DNA of 25,290 nt from positions 1 to 25,290 of the forward strand of contig JANNGZ010000037.1 of assembly GCA_031404155.1 (NCBI GenBank), in the 5' to 3' direction. Position 1 is the first letter of the stretch, and each line of letters begins with the position of its first letter. The translations under genes and the position numbers were made by a program. The DNA comes from JANNGZ01 sp031404155. Its GTDB lineage: Bacteria > Pseudomonadota > Gammaproteobacteria > Burkholderiales > Burkholderiaceae_C. The notes beneath the pieces are model-generated. The model saw only the letters and a program-made list of their open reading frames with translations. It was not told where the DNA came from and did not search any database. Shown here in pieces: positions 18,453 to 25,290 of the stretch.

Positions 18453-18944
18453 TCAGGCCACCACGTATGCGCCCGCGCCGGTGGCGATCAGCGTGCCTTC
18501 GTCATTCACCAGGCGCATCTGCGTGGAGCCGATGCGCCCGCCCAGGCGCGACACCTCGGCGGTGGCGATGAAATGTTTGCCGATGCCCTGGCGCAGGTAG
18601 TCCACGCGCAGGTCGATGGTGCCCATCTTGGCGAAGCGGTGCATCACGGTGAAGGTGTCGTCCTGCGCAAAGCGCTCGCCGATCGCGACCATCAGCGCAA
18701 AGCCGCCGATCGAGTCGAGCACCGACGAGATCACGCCGCCGTGCAGCCGGCCGTAGAGCGAATGGCCGATCAGCTCGGGGCGCATCTCGAAGCGGATGCG
18801 CGGGCCGGCCGGCGATGCACTCTCCACCTTCAGGCCGAGCACCTGGTTGAAGGTGATGCGGTGCTCGAACAGCTCGGTGACCGCGGCGTCCAGCCGCGCC
18901 TGCTCGGTGGCGCTGCGGCGCGCGGCTATGGGTTCGGTGCTCAT
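18453..18944 (-). CDS. PaaI/YigI-like hotdog-fold thioesterase
   Basis: The 163-residue protein has the hotdog thioesterase signature: FNQVLGLKVE, then GRLHGGVISSVLDSIGGFA, where the Asp on the central helix is the likely catalytic acid, then DLRVDYLRQGIGKHFIATAEV. Such enzymes hydrolyse acyl-CoA thioesters in the cytoplasm. The ATG at 18944 has a perfect GGAGGT six bases upstream. That start overlaps the TGA of the 40-codon repeat ORF (TGATG), and the repeat ORF in turn overlaps the BKACE stop, so it is the last gene of the catabolic cluster. It may recycle CoA or cleave a dead-end acyl-CoA of the pathway; the substrate is not determinable. Confidence 0.87.
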   Translation of the reverse strand: MSTEPIAARRSATEQARLDAAVTELFEHRITFNQVLGLKVESASPAGPRIRFEMRPELIGHSLYGRLHGGVISSVLDSIGGFALMVAIGERFAQDDTFTVMHRFAKMGTIDLRVDYLRQGIGKHFIATAEVSRLGGRIGSTQMRLVNDEGTLIATGAGAYVVA

Positions 18945-19066
18945 CAGGCAACCTCCGTACTGCGTACTGCGGTGAATTCGCCCTTCGGGCGGCCGTGCGG
19001 GCTCATCAGGCAACCTCCGTGCTGCGCACTCCGGTGTTCGCCCTTCGGGCGGCCGTGCGGGCTCAT
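18944..19066 (-). CDS. 40-aa ORF of two tandem 20-residue repeats (MSPHGRPKGE)
   Basis: The ATG at 19066 overlaps the BKACE stop (ATGA). The frame reads MSPHGRPKGEHRSAQHGGCL and then MSPHGRPKGEFTAVRSTEVA before a TGA that shares a base with the thioesterase ATG. Each half starts at an ATG, and the second half and the thioesterase start each have an upstream GGAGG. A 2-nt insertion after GAA in the second unit throws the frame out so that it stops precisely at the thioesterase start. Similar short MSPHGRPKGE-type translations occur in other Burkholderiales as repeats near gene starts (from memory). It may be a coupling leader rather than a functional peptide. Confidence 0.35.
   Translation of the reverse strand: MSPHGRPKGEHRSAQHGGCLMSPHGRPKGEFTAVRSTEVA
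18945..19066 (-). repeat. Tandem 60/62-bp repeat carrying RBS and start codon
   Basis: Unit 1 (19066-19007) and unit 2 (19006-18945) align along their whole length with a few substitutions and a 2-nt insertion in unit 2. Each begins ATGAGCCCGCACGGC, contains the palindrome CGCCCGAAGGGCG, and ends with CGGAGGTTGCCTG directly before the next ATG. The repeat thus duplicates a complete translation initiation site. Confidence 0.9.
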
Positions 19067-19959
19067 GCCGCGGTGATTCCCGGCCCGAGGCGCAGCCCCA
19101 GCAGCGAGCGCGCTTCGGCCGGCGTCGCCACCTCGCGCCCCGCGTTGCGCGCACAGGCCGCCAACGCCTCGATCAACACCCCGTTGCCGGTGGCCCGCTC
19201 GCCGCTGGGCAGGTAGAAGGTGTCCTCCAGGCCCGTGCGCAACATGCCGCCGAGCTCGGCGGTTTTCTGGTGCACCGGCCAGATTTCGCTGCGGCCGATC
19301 AAGGTGGTTTGCCACACGGCGCCCGGCACCAGGTAGTGCGGCAACAGCGCCAACAACTCGGCGTCACAAGGCATGCCCGAGGCCACGCCCATCACGAAGT
19401 TGTACTCGGGCACGCCATCAAACATGCCGGCTTTCAAATACATGCCGACGCAGCGCACGATGCCGACGTCGAAACATTCGAACTCGGGGTGGGTGCCGGT
19501 TTCGCGCATCACGTCCAGGTACTGCTGCACTTTCGAGACCGGGTTGTCGAAGACCATCGGCGGCCAGGCCCACTCGCCGTTGCCCTTGATCTTCAGGTAG
19601 TTCAGGCTGCCCGCGTTGCAGGCCGCGATCTCGGGCTTGATGCGCCGGATGCAGGCCAGCGGGCCCGACACGTCCTTGCCCACGGTGCCGGTGGTTAGGT
19701 TGATCACCACGCCGGGGCAGGCGTCGCGGATCGCGTCGCACACCGCTTGCGCCACGTCCGGGTCCCAGCTCGGCAGGTGGCCCATGCCCTCGCTTTGGTT
19801 GCGCAGATGCACGTGCATGACGGCCGCACCCGCGTTGAACGCGTCGCGCGCCTCACGCGCCATTTGCTCGGGCGTCACCGGCACCGGGTGCTGCTTGGGG
19901 TTGGTGAGCACGCCGGTGAGGGCGCAGGTGAGGATGGCTTTGGGGCTCGACGAGGGCAT
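19063..19959 (-). CDS. BKACE-family beta-keto acid cleavage enzyme (PF05853)
   Basis: The 298-residue TIM-barrel protein matches the BKACE/Kce family. Characterised members condense a beta-keto acid with acetyl-CoA and release acetoacetate plus a new acyl-CoA. Family features include LTCALTGVLTNP near the N-terminus, zinc ligands in MHVHLRN (His49 and His51), INLTTGTVG, NAGSLNY, and GLEDTFYLPSGERATGN towards the C-terminus. The ATG at 19959 overlaps the stop of the biotin carboxylase gene (TGATG) and has AAGGAAA upstream. This coupling places it firmly in the acyl-CoA pathway encoded here. Substrate range in this family is broad, so the exact beta-keto acid is unknown. Confidence 0.9.
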   Translation of the reverse strand: MPSSSPKAILTCALTGVLTNPKQHPVPVTPEQMAREARDAFNAGAAVMHVHLRNQSEGMGHLPSWDPDVAQAVCDAIRDACPGVVINLTTGTVGKDVSGPLACIRRIKPEIAACNAGSLNYLKIKGNGEWAWPPMVFDNPVSKVQQYLDVMRETGTHPEFECFDVGIVRCVGMYLKAGMFDGVPEYNFVMGVASGMPCDAELLALLPHYLVPGAVWQTTLIGRSEIWPVHQKTAELGGMLRTGLEDTFYLPSGERATGNGVLIEALAACARNAGREVATPAEARSLLGLRLGPGITAA

Positions 19960-21974
19960 CACGTTTCCTTTGCGACGAGTTCGATCACCAGGTCCCCGGT
20001 GGCCACCGGGTCCTGGGCCGCGCGGTGGACCGCGCTGACGGTTCCGGCCGCGCGAGCGATGAGCCACATCTCCATCTTCATCGCCTCCACGCTCGCGAGC
20101 TGCTGCCCGGCGACGACGACGCGGTCGCCGACCGACACCAGCAGCTGCGCAATGATGCCCGCCACCGGCGAGCAGGCGCGTGTCGGGTCGTCGCTGCGCG
20201 CGGTGTCCGGGTAGGGGGAGGGCTCGCTGAACACGAAGGCGGCGCCGTGGCGCGCCAGGTGAACTGCGGCGCCGTCCCACCACGCGGTGCAGCCTTGGTG
20301 GACGCCGTCGAGCGTGAGGTTCAGCGTGTGGTCTGCCCACGCAAAGCCGCTGACCAGGGCCTCGCGTCCGGCTTGGCGCAGCGTGGTGCTGCGCGGCGAA
20401 ACCGTGGCGCGAAACACGCGCTGCGTGTCGCCGCTGCGCAGGGTCAAGTCGAAGGACGCCACGCTGGCCGGCCGCGCCGCGCTGCCTTGGCGCAAGGCCA
20501 GTGCGGCGGCGGCGATGAACCAGGTGTTGTCGTCGGGCTCGGGCGGCTGGTTGATCGGCTCACCCGCAGCGACCCATTCGTCGAGCAGCGCGGTGTGCAT
20601 TTGCGCGCCGCGGAAAGCGTCGTGGCGCAGCAGGTCGGCGAGGTAGCGGCCGTTGTGCTTCAGGCCGAGCAGCGGCGTGTCTTCGAGCGCCGCCACCAAG
20701 CGGCGGATGGCATCGTCGCGGTCGCTGCCGTGCACGATGAGTTTGGCCACCATCGCGTCGTAGTGGGGCGTGACCGATTGGCCCTCGGCGATGCCGTGGT
20801 CGATGCGCAGTGCGCAGGGATTACCAAGGCCCGGGCCCACACCTGACCCCGCACCCACGCCAGCCGCGTGCAACGCCGCTTGCGGCCGCCAATGCCCGAT
20901 ACGCCCGGTCTGCGGCGCGAAGTGGTCATACGGGTCTTCGGCATACAAGCGCGCTTCGATCGCGTGGCCGCGCAGCTGAACCTGGTGCTGCGCCACCGGC
21001 AGCGGCTCACCCGCCGCAATCCGCAACTGCCACTCGACCAGATCGAAGCCGGTGACCCTCTCCGTGACCGGGTGCTCCACCTGAAGCCGCGTGTTCATCT
21101 CAAGGAAGTAGTGGCGCATCTCGGCGTCGACGATGAACTCTACCGTGCCCGCGCCGACATAACCCACCGCCAGCGCCGCCGCCACCGCGTCGCGCCCCAT
21201 GGCTTCGCGCATCGCGGCGCTGACCACCGGCGAGGGCGATTCCTCGATGACTTTCTGCCGCCGCCGCTGCGCGCTGCAGTCGCGCTCGCCCAGGTGCACG
21301 CAGTTTCCATGGCTATCTGCGAAGACCTGGATCTCGATATGGCGGCCGTGTTCGATCAGGCGTTCCAGCATCAGCGTGCCGTCGCCAAACGCGCTTTCCG
21401 ATTCGCGGCGCGCGGCGGTCAATGCTTGCGGCAGTTCGTCGAACGAACGCACCAGGCGCATGCCGCGCCCGCCGCCGCCGGCCACGGCTTTCACCAGCAA
21501 GGGCAGGCCGAGTTTGGCGGCCTCGGCGATCAGGCGCTCGTCGCCTTGATCCTGATCGCCATCCTGGCCAAAGTACCCCGGCACCGTGGGAACACCCGCG
21601 TCGACCATCCGCCGTTTGGCCTCGGCCTTGCCGCCCATCGCACGCATCGCCGCGGGCGGCGGGCCGATGAAGACGAGGCCGGCGTCGAGGCAGGCCTGCG
21701 CGAAGTCCGCGCGCTCGGAGAGGAAGCCATAACCCGGGTGCAGCGCGTCGGCGCCGCTGCGGCGCGCGGCGTCGAGGATCGCCTGCGCGTTGAGGTAGCT
21801 GTCGCGCGCCGGTGGCAGCCCGATGCGCACCGCCTCATCGGCCATCAACACATGCGGCGCGCCGGCATCGGCGTCGCTGAACACCGCCACGCTGCGCACA
21901 CCGAGCGCATGCGCCGTGCGCATCACGCGGCAGGCGATCTCGCCTCGGTTGGCGATCAGGACCTTCTTGAACAT
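19959..21974 (-). CDS. Biotin carboxylase/BCCP subunit of an acyl-CoA carboxylase (MCC/GCC alpha type; atuF-like)
   Basis: This 671-residue biotin-dependent carboxylase alpha subunit begins FKKVLIANRGEIACRV. The ATP-grasp domain has GGGGRGMRLV, HIEIQVFAD, GERDCSAQRRRQKVIEE and EMNTRLQVEHPVTE. The C-terminal biotinyl domain carries VEAMKME with the biotinyl lysine near residue 633, 38 residues from the end, as expected. It carboxylates biotin for transfer by the partner carboxyltransferase encoded at the right edge. The ATG at 21974 shares a base with the hydratase stop; a GTG one codon earlier is possible. Position after carboxyltransferase, dehydrogenase and hydratase genes is the atuC-D-E-F order, favouring geranyl-CoA carboxylase, but methylcrotonyl-CoA carboxylase is not excluded. 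Confidence 0.9.
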   Translation of the reverse strand: MFKKVLIANRGEIACRVMRTAHALGVRSVAVFSDADAGAPHVLMADEAVRIGLPPARDSYLNAQAILDAARRSGADALHPGYGFLSERADFAQACLDAGLVFIGPPPAAMRAMGGKAEAKRRMVDAGVPTVPGYFGQDGDQDQGDERLIAEAAKLGLPLLVKAVAGGGGRGMRLVRSFDELPQALTAARRESESAFGDGTLMLERLIEHGRHIEIQVFADSHGNCVHLGERDCSAQRRRQKVIEESPSPVVSAAMREAMGRDAVAAALAVGYVGAGTVEFIVDAEMRHYFLEMNTRLQVEHPVTERVTGFDLVEWQLRIAAGEPLPVAQHQVQLRGHAIEARLYAEDPYDHFAPQTGRIGHWRPQAALHAAGVGAGSGVGPGLGNPCALRIDHGIAEGQSVTPHYDAMVAKLIVHGSDRDDAIRRLVAALEDTPLLGLKHNGRYLADLLRHDAFRGAQMHTALLDEWVAAGEPINQPPEPDDNTWFIAAAALALRQGSAARPASVASFDLTLRSGDTQRVFRATVSPRSTTLRQAGREALVSGFAWADHTLNLTLDGVHQGCTAWWDGAAVHLARHGAAFVFSEPSPYPDTARSDDPTRACSPVAGIIAQLLVSVGDRVVVAGQQLASVEAMKMEMWLIARAAGTVSAVHRAAQDPVATGDLVIELVAKET

Positions 21975-22828
21975 CACTGTGGCGCCCAGGACGGTTTGCG
22001 CTTTTGCAGAAATGCAGCGGTGCCCTCGATGCCTTCGGGCCCCCGCAACGCGCGGGAGAACACGCCCGCGGCTTCCTGCACCAGTGACGCGGGCGAGGCA
22101 AAGCGTGCCTTGGCGATCAACGCCTTGGTGGCCGCGATCGCGCCCGGCGCAGATTGCAGGATGCCGTGGACCACGCGCTGCACCGCCGCGTCGAGCGCGC
22201 CGGCCGCATGCACCTCGTGCACCAGGCGCAGCGCCAGGGCCTGCTGCGCATCGAGCTTGCCGCCGCTCACCGCGAGCCGTTTGGCTTCGCTGTAGCCCAG
22301 GCGCTCGACGAGAAAAGCGGCGATCTGCGCCGGCACCACGCCGAGGGTGGTTTCGGGCAGGCGGAACACGGCGGAGTCGCCGGCCACCACCACATCGGCC
22401 ACGCAGGCCAGGCCGAAGCCGCCGCCCATCACCGTGCCTTCGGGCACCGCCACCAGCGCCAGTGGCGTGCTCGCGTATTCGACGCAGAGTTCGCCGAATG
22501 CGGCGTTGGTGGCGAGCATTGCCGGGCTGCCGGGTTCAGCGCCGGGTTCATCGGATGAAAGCCGTGCCGCGGCCATGTCCTTGATATCCCCGCCCGAACA
22601 GAAATGCCCACCGGCGCCGCGCAGCACGAGCACGCGCGTCCTTTCGTCGGTACCGCGATCGGCCTGCGCTTGTGCTTGCGCCTGCGCCTGCGCCAACACC
22701 GCGCGCAGCTCGCGCACCATCACGAGCGACATCGCGTTGCGCACCTCGGGCCGGTTCAGCGTGATGTGCAGCACCGGCCCGTCGTGCCGCAGCATGAGAG
22801 TGGATGCAGCGCCTTGCTCGATGTTCAT
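21974..22828 (-). CDS. Enoyl-CoA hydratase/isomerase (AtuE-like isohexenylglutaconyl-CoA hydratase candidate)
   Basis: The 284-residue crotonase-fold enzyme has oxyanion-hole segments GAGGHFCSGGDIKDMA and PEGTVMGGGFGLACVADVV, plus FRLPETTLGVVPAQIAAFLVERLG. The C-terminus ends GTAAFLQKRKPSWA, which I recall as similar to Pseudomonas AtuE. It would hydrate the double bond formed after dehydrogenation and carboxylation. The ATG at 22828 overlaps the dehydrogenase stop (ATGA). Near residues 46-55 a hexanucleotide repeat encodes alternating Gln-Ala, and an insertion rich in Ser, Pro and Glu after the first oxyanion motif makes it slightly longer than typical crotonases. The alternative identity is methylglutaconyl-CoA hydratase (LiuC). 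Confidence 0.88.
   Translation of the reverse strand: MNIEQGAASTLMLRHDGPVLHITLNRPEVRNAMSLVMVRELRAVLAQAQAQAQAQADRGTDERTRVLVLRGAGGHFCSGGDIKDMAAARLSSDEPGAEPGSPAMLATNAAFGELCVEYASTPLALVAVPEGTVMGGGFGLACVADVVVAGDSAVFRLPETTLGVVPAQIAAFLVERLGYSEAKRLAVSGGKLDAQQALALRLVHEVHAAGALDAAVQRVVHGILQSAPGAIAATKALIAKARFASPASLVQEAAGVFSRALRGPEGIEGTAAFLQKRKPSWAPQ
22664..22693 (-). repeat. Hexanucleotide tandem repeat in hydratase gene
   Basis: Five consecutive hexamers of the form GCGCAG (with GCGCAA and GCACAA variants), read on the minus strand, encode a Gln-Ala dipeptide run. Copy-number change would lengthen or shorten the protein without a frameshift. Confidence 0.8.
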
Positions 22829-23979
22829 TGCAGCTTGCCCGGCAGGGTGCCCTCGTACTTGCAGATGATCGACAACATGATCTCGTCGGCTCCGGCGCCG
22901 ATCGAGGCCAGGCGCCCGTCGCGGTAGGCCTGCGAGATCGGGTTGTCGCGGGTGAAGCCCATGCCGCCCCAATACTGCAGGCAGGCGTCGGCCACCTCGC
23001 GGGTCAGGCGGCCGGCCTTGAGCTTGGCCATCGACGCGAGCTTGGTCACGTCCTTGCCGCCCACGTACATCTCCACCGCGCGGTAGGTCAGCGCGCGCAG
23101 GGCCTCGACCTCGGTGCGCAATTCGGCCAGGCGGAAGTGCACCACCTGGTTGCTCAGCACGCTGTGCCCGAACACCTGGCGCTCCCGGGCGTAGGCGATG
23201 GTCTGGTCGATCTGCCGGTCCATGGCGCGCAGCGCGCTGGCCGCGCCCCACAGGCGCTCCTCCTGGAACTGCATCATCTGCAGCATGAAGCCCAGGCCCT
23301 CCTGGCCGATCAGGTTGCGCCGGGGCACACGCACGTTGTCGAAGAAGAGCTGCGCCGTGTCCGACGAGTGCATGCCGATCTTGTGGATCTTTTGCTTGGC
23401 TATGCCCTTGGCGTCCATCGGCACCACGATCAGGCTCTTGTTCTTGTGCGGCGAACCCTCGGAGGTGTTGGCCAGCAGGCAGCACCAGTCGGCCTGCATG
23501 CCGTTGGTGATCCACATCTTGGTGCCGTTGATCACGTAGTCGCCGTCGACCGCCTGGGCGCGTGTCTTGGCCGCGGCCACGTCGGAGCCGGCGCCGGGCT
23601 CGCTCACCCCGATGCAGCCCACCAGGTCGCCCGCGATGCTGGGCGCGAGGAACTCGGCCTTCAGCTCGCTGCTGCCGAAGCGGGCCAGCGCCGGCGTGCA
23701 CATGTCGGTCTGCACGCCAATCGCCATCGGCACGCCGCCGCAGTTGGCCTCGCCGAGCGCCTCGGCCATCACCATCGAATAGCTGAAATCCAGCCCCAGC
23801 CCGCCGTACTTCTCGTCGTACTTCACCCCGAGCAGCCCGAGTTGGCCGAGCTTCTTGAACAGCGCATGGCTCGGGAACTGCTCGGCCGCCTCCCACTCGG
23901 CCACGAACGGGTTGATCTCTCTCTGGCAGAACTTGACGACGGTGTCGGAGAGTTGGTGGTGCTGGTCGGTGAAGTTCAT
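22825..23979 (-). CDS. Acyl-CoA dehydrogenase (AtuD-like citronellyl-CoA dehydrogenase candidate)
   Basis: The 384-residue flavoprotein has the three ACAD regions: helical N-terminus, beta domain with GCIGVSEPGAGSDVAA and KMWITNG, and the helical C-terminus with LQYWGGMGFTRDNP. The C-terminal RLASIGAGADEIM lacks the catalytic Glu of medium-chain enzymes. A Glu instead precedes Arg in FQEERLW (Glu241), the isovaleryl-CoA dehydrogenase arrangement, so a branched substrate is favoured. Much of the sequence (HELF/HALFKKLGQLGLLG, VPMAIGVQTDM, GMHSSDTAQLFFD) resembles what I recall of Pseudomonas citronellyl-CoA dehydrogenase AtuD. A weak GTGAG precedes the ATG at 23979. It starts 150 bp after the carboxyltransferase stop; that spacer contains only a small imperfect hairpin at 24022-24036. 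Confidence 0.9.
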   Translation of the reverse strand: MNFTDQHHQLSDTVVKFCQREINPFVAEWEAAEQFPSHALFKKLGQLGLLGVKYDEKYGGLGLDFSYSMVMAEALGEANCGGVPMAIGVQTDMCTPALARFGSSELKAEFLAPSIAGDLVGCIGVSEPGAGSDVAAAKTRAQAVDGDYVINGTKMWITNGMQADWCCLLANTSEGSPHKNKSLIVVPMDAKGIAKQKIHKIGMHSSDTAQLFFDNVRVPRRNLIGQEGLGFMLQMMQFQEERLWGAASALRAMDRQIDQTIAYARERQVFGHSVLSNQVVHFRLAELRTEVEALRALTYRAVEMYVGGKDVTKLASMAKLKAGRLTREVADACLQYWGGMGFTRDNPISQAYRDGRLASIGAGADEIMLSIICKYEGTLPGKLQ

Positions 23980-24129
23980 GGGTTACTCACTTTGCTGTCG
24001 TGTCTTTGTGACGAGGGGCGTCGCCACGCCGTGGCGGCGCGGCACAGACCGATGCGTGCGGGTTCGACGGCTGACCGACCGCGACAACGGAGTGCAGACA
24101 AAACGCCCGCGTGCGGTCAGGTCGCCCCA

Positions 24130-25290
24130 TCACATCCTCGCCACACCAAACGTATTCGGCCTCAGCACCCGCGCTGACGCGTCAGCCGCGATCGCAAGGC
24201 ACATGCCCAGCAGCCGCCGCGTATCGCGCGGGTCGATGATGCCGTCGTCCCATAAACGGGCGGTGCCGAAGAGCGCTGCGGACTCGGCGTCCAGGCGCCG
24301 GCGCAGCTGGTCGCTCATCGCCTTCAAGGCCTCGTTGTTGGCTTCGACGCCGGTGCGCGCGAGCTTTCCGCGGTTGACCATCTCCATCACCATCGCGGCC
24401 TGCGCGCCGCCCATCACCGCGGTGCGCGCGCTCGGCCAGGCGAAGATGAAACGCGGGTCGAAGCCGCGGCCGCACATGCCGTAGTTGCCGGCGCCGAAGC
24501 TGCCGCCAAGCACGACGGTGAACTTGGGGCAACGGGCGTTGGCCACCGCCTGGATCATCTTGCTGCCGTGTTTGATCGCGCCGGCGCGCTCGGCCGCCTT
24601 GCCCACCATATAGCCGGTGGTGTTCTGCAGGAACACGAGCGGCGTGCCGGCCTGGTCGCAGAGCTGGATGAACTGCGCCGCCTTCACCGAGCCGTTGGGC
24701 TGGATCGGGCCGTTGTTGCCGAGCAGGCCCACCAGGTGGCCGTGGATGCGGGCGTGGCCGCACACCGTGTCGGTGGCGTACACCGCCTTGAACTCGAGGA
24801 AATCGGAGGCGTCGACGAGGCGTGCGACGACCTCGCGCACGTCGTAGGGCTCGCGGTCGTCGGCGGGCACGATGCCGAGCAGCTCTTCGGCGTCGAACAG
24901 CGGCGCGGCGCAGGCTTGCGATGCGGCAGGCCGCGGCGCCACGGTGTCCCATTTCAGCTTGTCCAGCACATCACGCGCCACCGCGATCGCGTGGGCGTCG
25001 TTTTCGGTCAGGTGTTCGCCCAGGCCGGTGACCTCGGCATGGGTGAGTGCGCCGCCGAGTTCCTCGTCGGTGGCGTCTTCACCGATCGCGGCTTTCACCA
25101 AGGGCGGGCCGGCCAGGAAAATCATCGAGCGGTCGCGCACCAGGATCACCACGTCGCTCAAACCCGGCAGGTAGGCGCCGCCCGCGGTCGACGAACCGTG
25201 CACCACCGCGATCTGCGGAATGCCGGCGGCCGACAAGCGCGCCTGGTTCGCAAAGGTGCGCCCGCCGTCGACAAAGATCTCGGCCTGGTA
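24130..25290 (-). CDS. Acyl-CoA carboxylase carboxyltransferase (beta) subunit, N-terminally cut by the window (atuC-like)
   Basis: The last 386 residues are visible and the frame is open through the right edge; a family protein is about 535 residues, so roughly 150 are missing. The acyl-CoA side has QIAVVHGSSTAGGAYLPGLSD and IFLAGPPLVKAAIGE; the carboxybiotin side has GSFGAGNYGMCGRGFDPRFIFAWP and AVMGGAQAAMV. The end, GTARLWDDGIIDPRDTRR to RPNTFGVARM, is typical of the MCC/GCC beta group rather than propionyl-CoA carboxylase. With the alpha subunit at 19959-21974 it would form the holoenzyme. Gene order with an AtuD-like dehydrogenase supports geranyl-CoA carboxylase, but methylcrotonyl-CoA carboxylase remains possible. 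Confidence 0.9.
   Translation of the reverse strand, partial: YQAEIFVDGGRTFANQARLSAAGIPQIAVVHGSSTAGGAYLPGLSDVVILVRDRSMIFLAGPPLVKAAIGEDATDEELGGALTHAEVTGLGEHLTENDAHAIAVARDVLDKLKWDTVAPRPAASQACAAPLFDAEELLGIVPADDREPYDVREVVARLVDASDFLEFKAVYATDTVCGHARIHGHLVGLLGNNGPIQPNGSVKAAQFIQLCDQAGTPLVFLQNTTGYMVGKAAERAGAIKHGSKMIQAVANARCPKFTVVLGGSFGAGNYGMCGRGFDPRFIFAWPSARTAVMGGAQAAMVMEMVNRGKLARTGVEANNEALKAMSDQLRRRLDAESAALFGTARLWDDGIIDPRDTRRLLGMCLAIAADASARVLRPNTFGVARM

Noticed and set aside
21974..23896. A 640-codon minus frame that could look like a dehydrogenase-hydratase fusion
   Set aside because: Its first part is out of frame with the real acyl-CoA dehydrogenase; only the part from 22828 onward is the hydratase.
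24022..24036. Terminator between carboxyltransferase and dehydrogenase genes
   Set aside because: The hairpin CGCCAC/GTGGCG is short and no T-run follows on the minus strand, so the operon is probably continuous.

Overview
The window is GC-rich chromosomal DNA with tightly packed genes. It looks like a member of the Burkholderiales (Betaproteobacteria), probably in the Rubrivivax/Leptothrix/Methylibium neighbourhood. This rests on the TctA-type permease, the map-glnD order, the long fused purL, ThrH, and several short repeat families seen between genes in that order. No rRNA, tRNA, CRISPR array, insertion sequence or prophage gene was recognised.

Layout. 1-393 is the end of a tripartite tricarboxylate transporter permease, followed by two tandem 81-bp repeats and a hairpin terminator. 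626-2257 is an MFS_3-type exporter with a C-terminal monooxygenase-like domain. 2258-2929 has no convincing gene. 2930-3592 is a small secreted L,D-transpeptidase-like protein, then a repeat-bearing spacer and a second MFS transporter (3866-5140). The minus-strand group map-glnD-mnmH (9833 to 5165) covers N-terminal methionine removal, PII nitrogen signalling and tRNA wobble-uridine selenation. Divergent from it is purL (10004-14212), with two unusual repeat-derived insertions. A predicted metal-dependent hydrolase follows (14286-15125), then about 740 bp of interleaved inverted repeats. On the minus strand come thrH, an AAC(6')-like acetyltransferase and an HtrA-type protease.

The right end (18453 to the edge, minus strand) is a catabolic cluster. 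In transcript order it encodes a carboxyltransferase, acyl-CoA dehydrogenase, enoyl-CoA hydratase, biotin carboxylase/BCCP subunit, BKACE-family enzyme and hotdog thioesterase. The first four follow the order of the acyclic terpene genes atuC-D-E-F. From the dehydrogenase onward, successive stop and start codons overlap. The BKACE-thioesterase junction is filled by two tandem 60/62-bp units, each with its own Shine-Dalgarno sequence and ATG.

The observations most worth a second look are: repeat sequence carried in frame inside purL; the start-codon-bearing tandem repeat joining BKACE and thioesterase; the atu-like cluster extended by BKACE and thioesterase; and the repeat island at 15126-15866.
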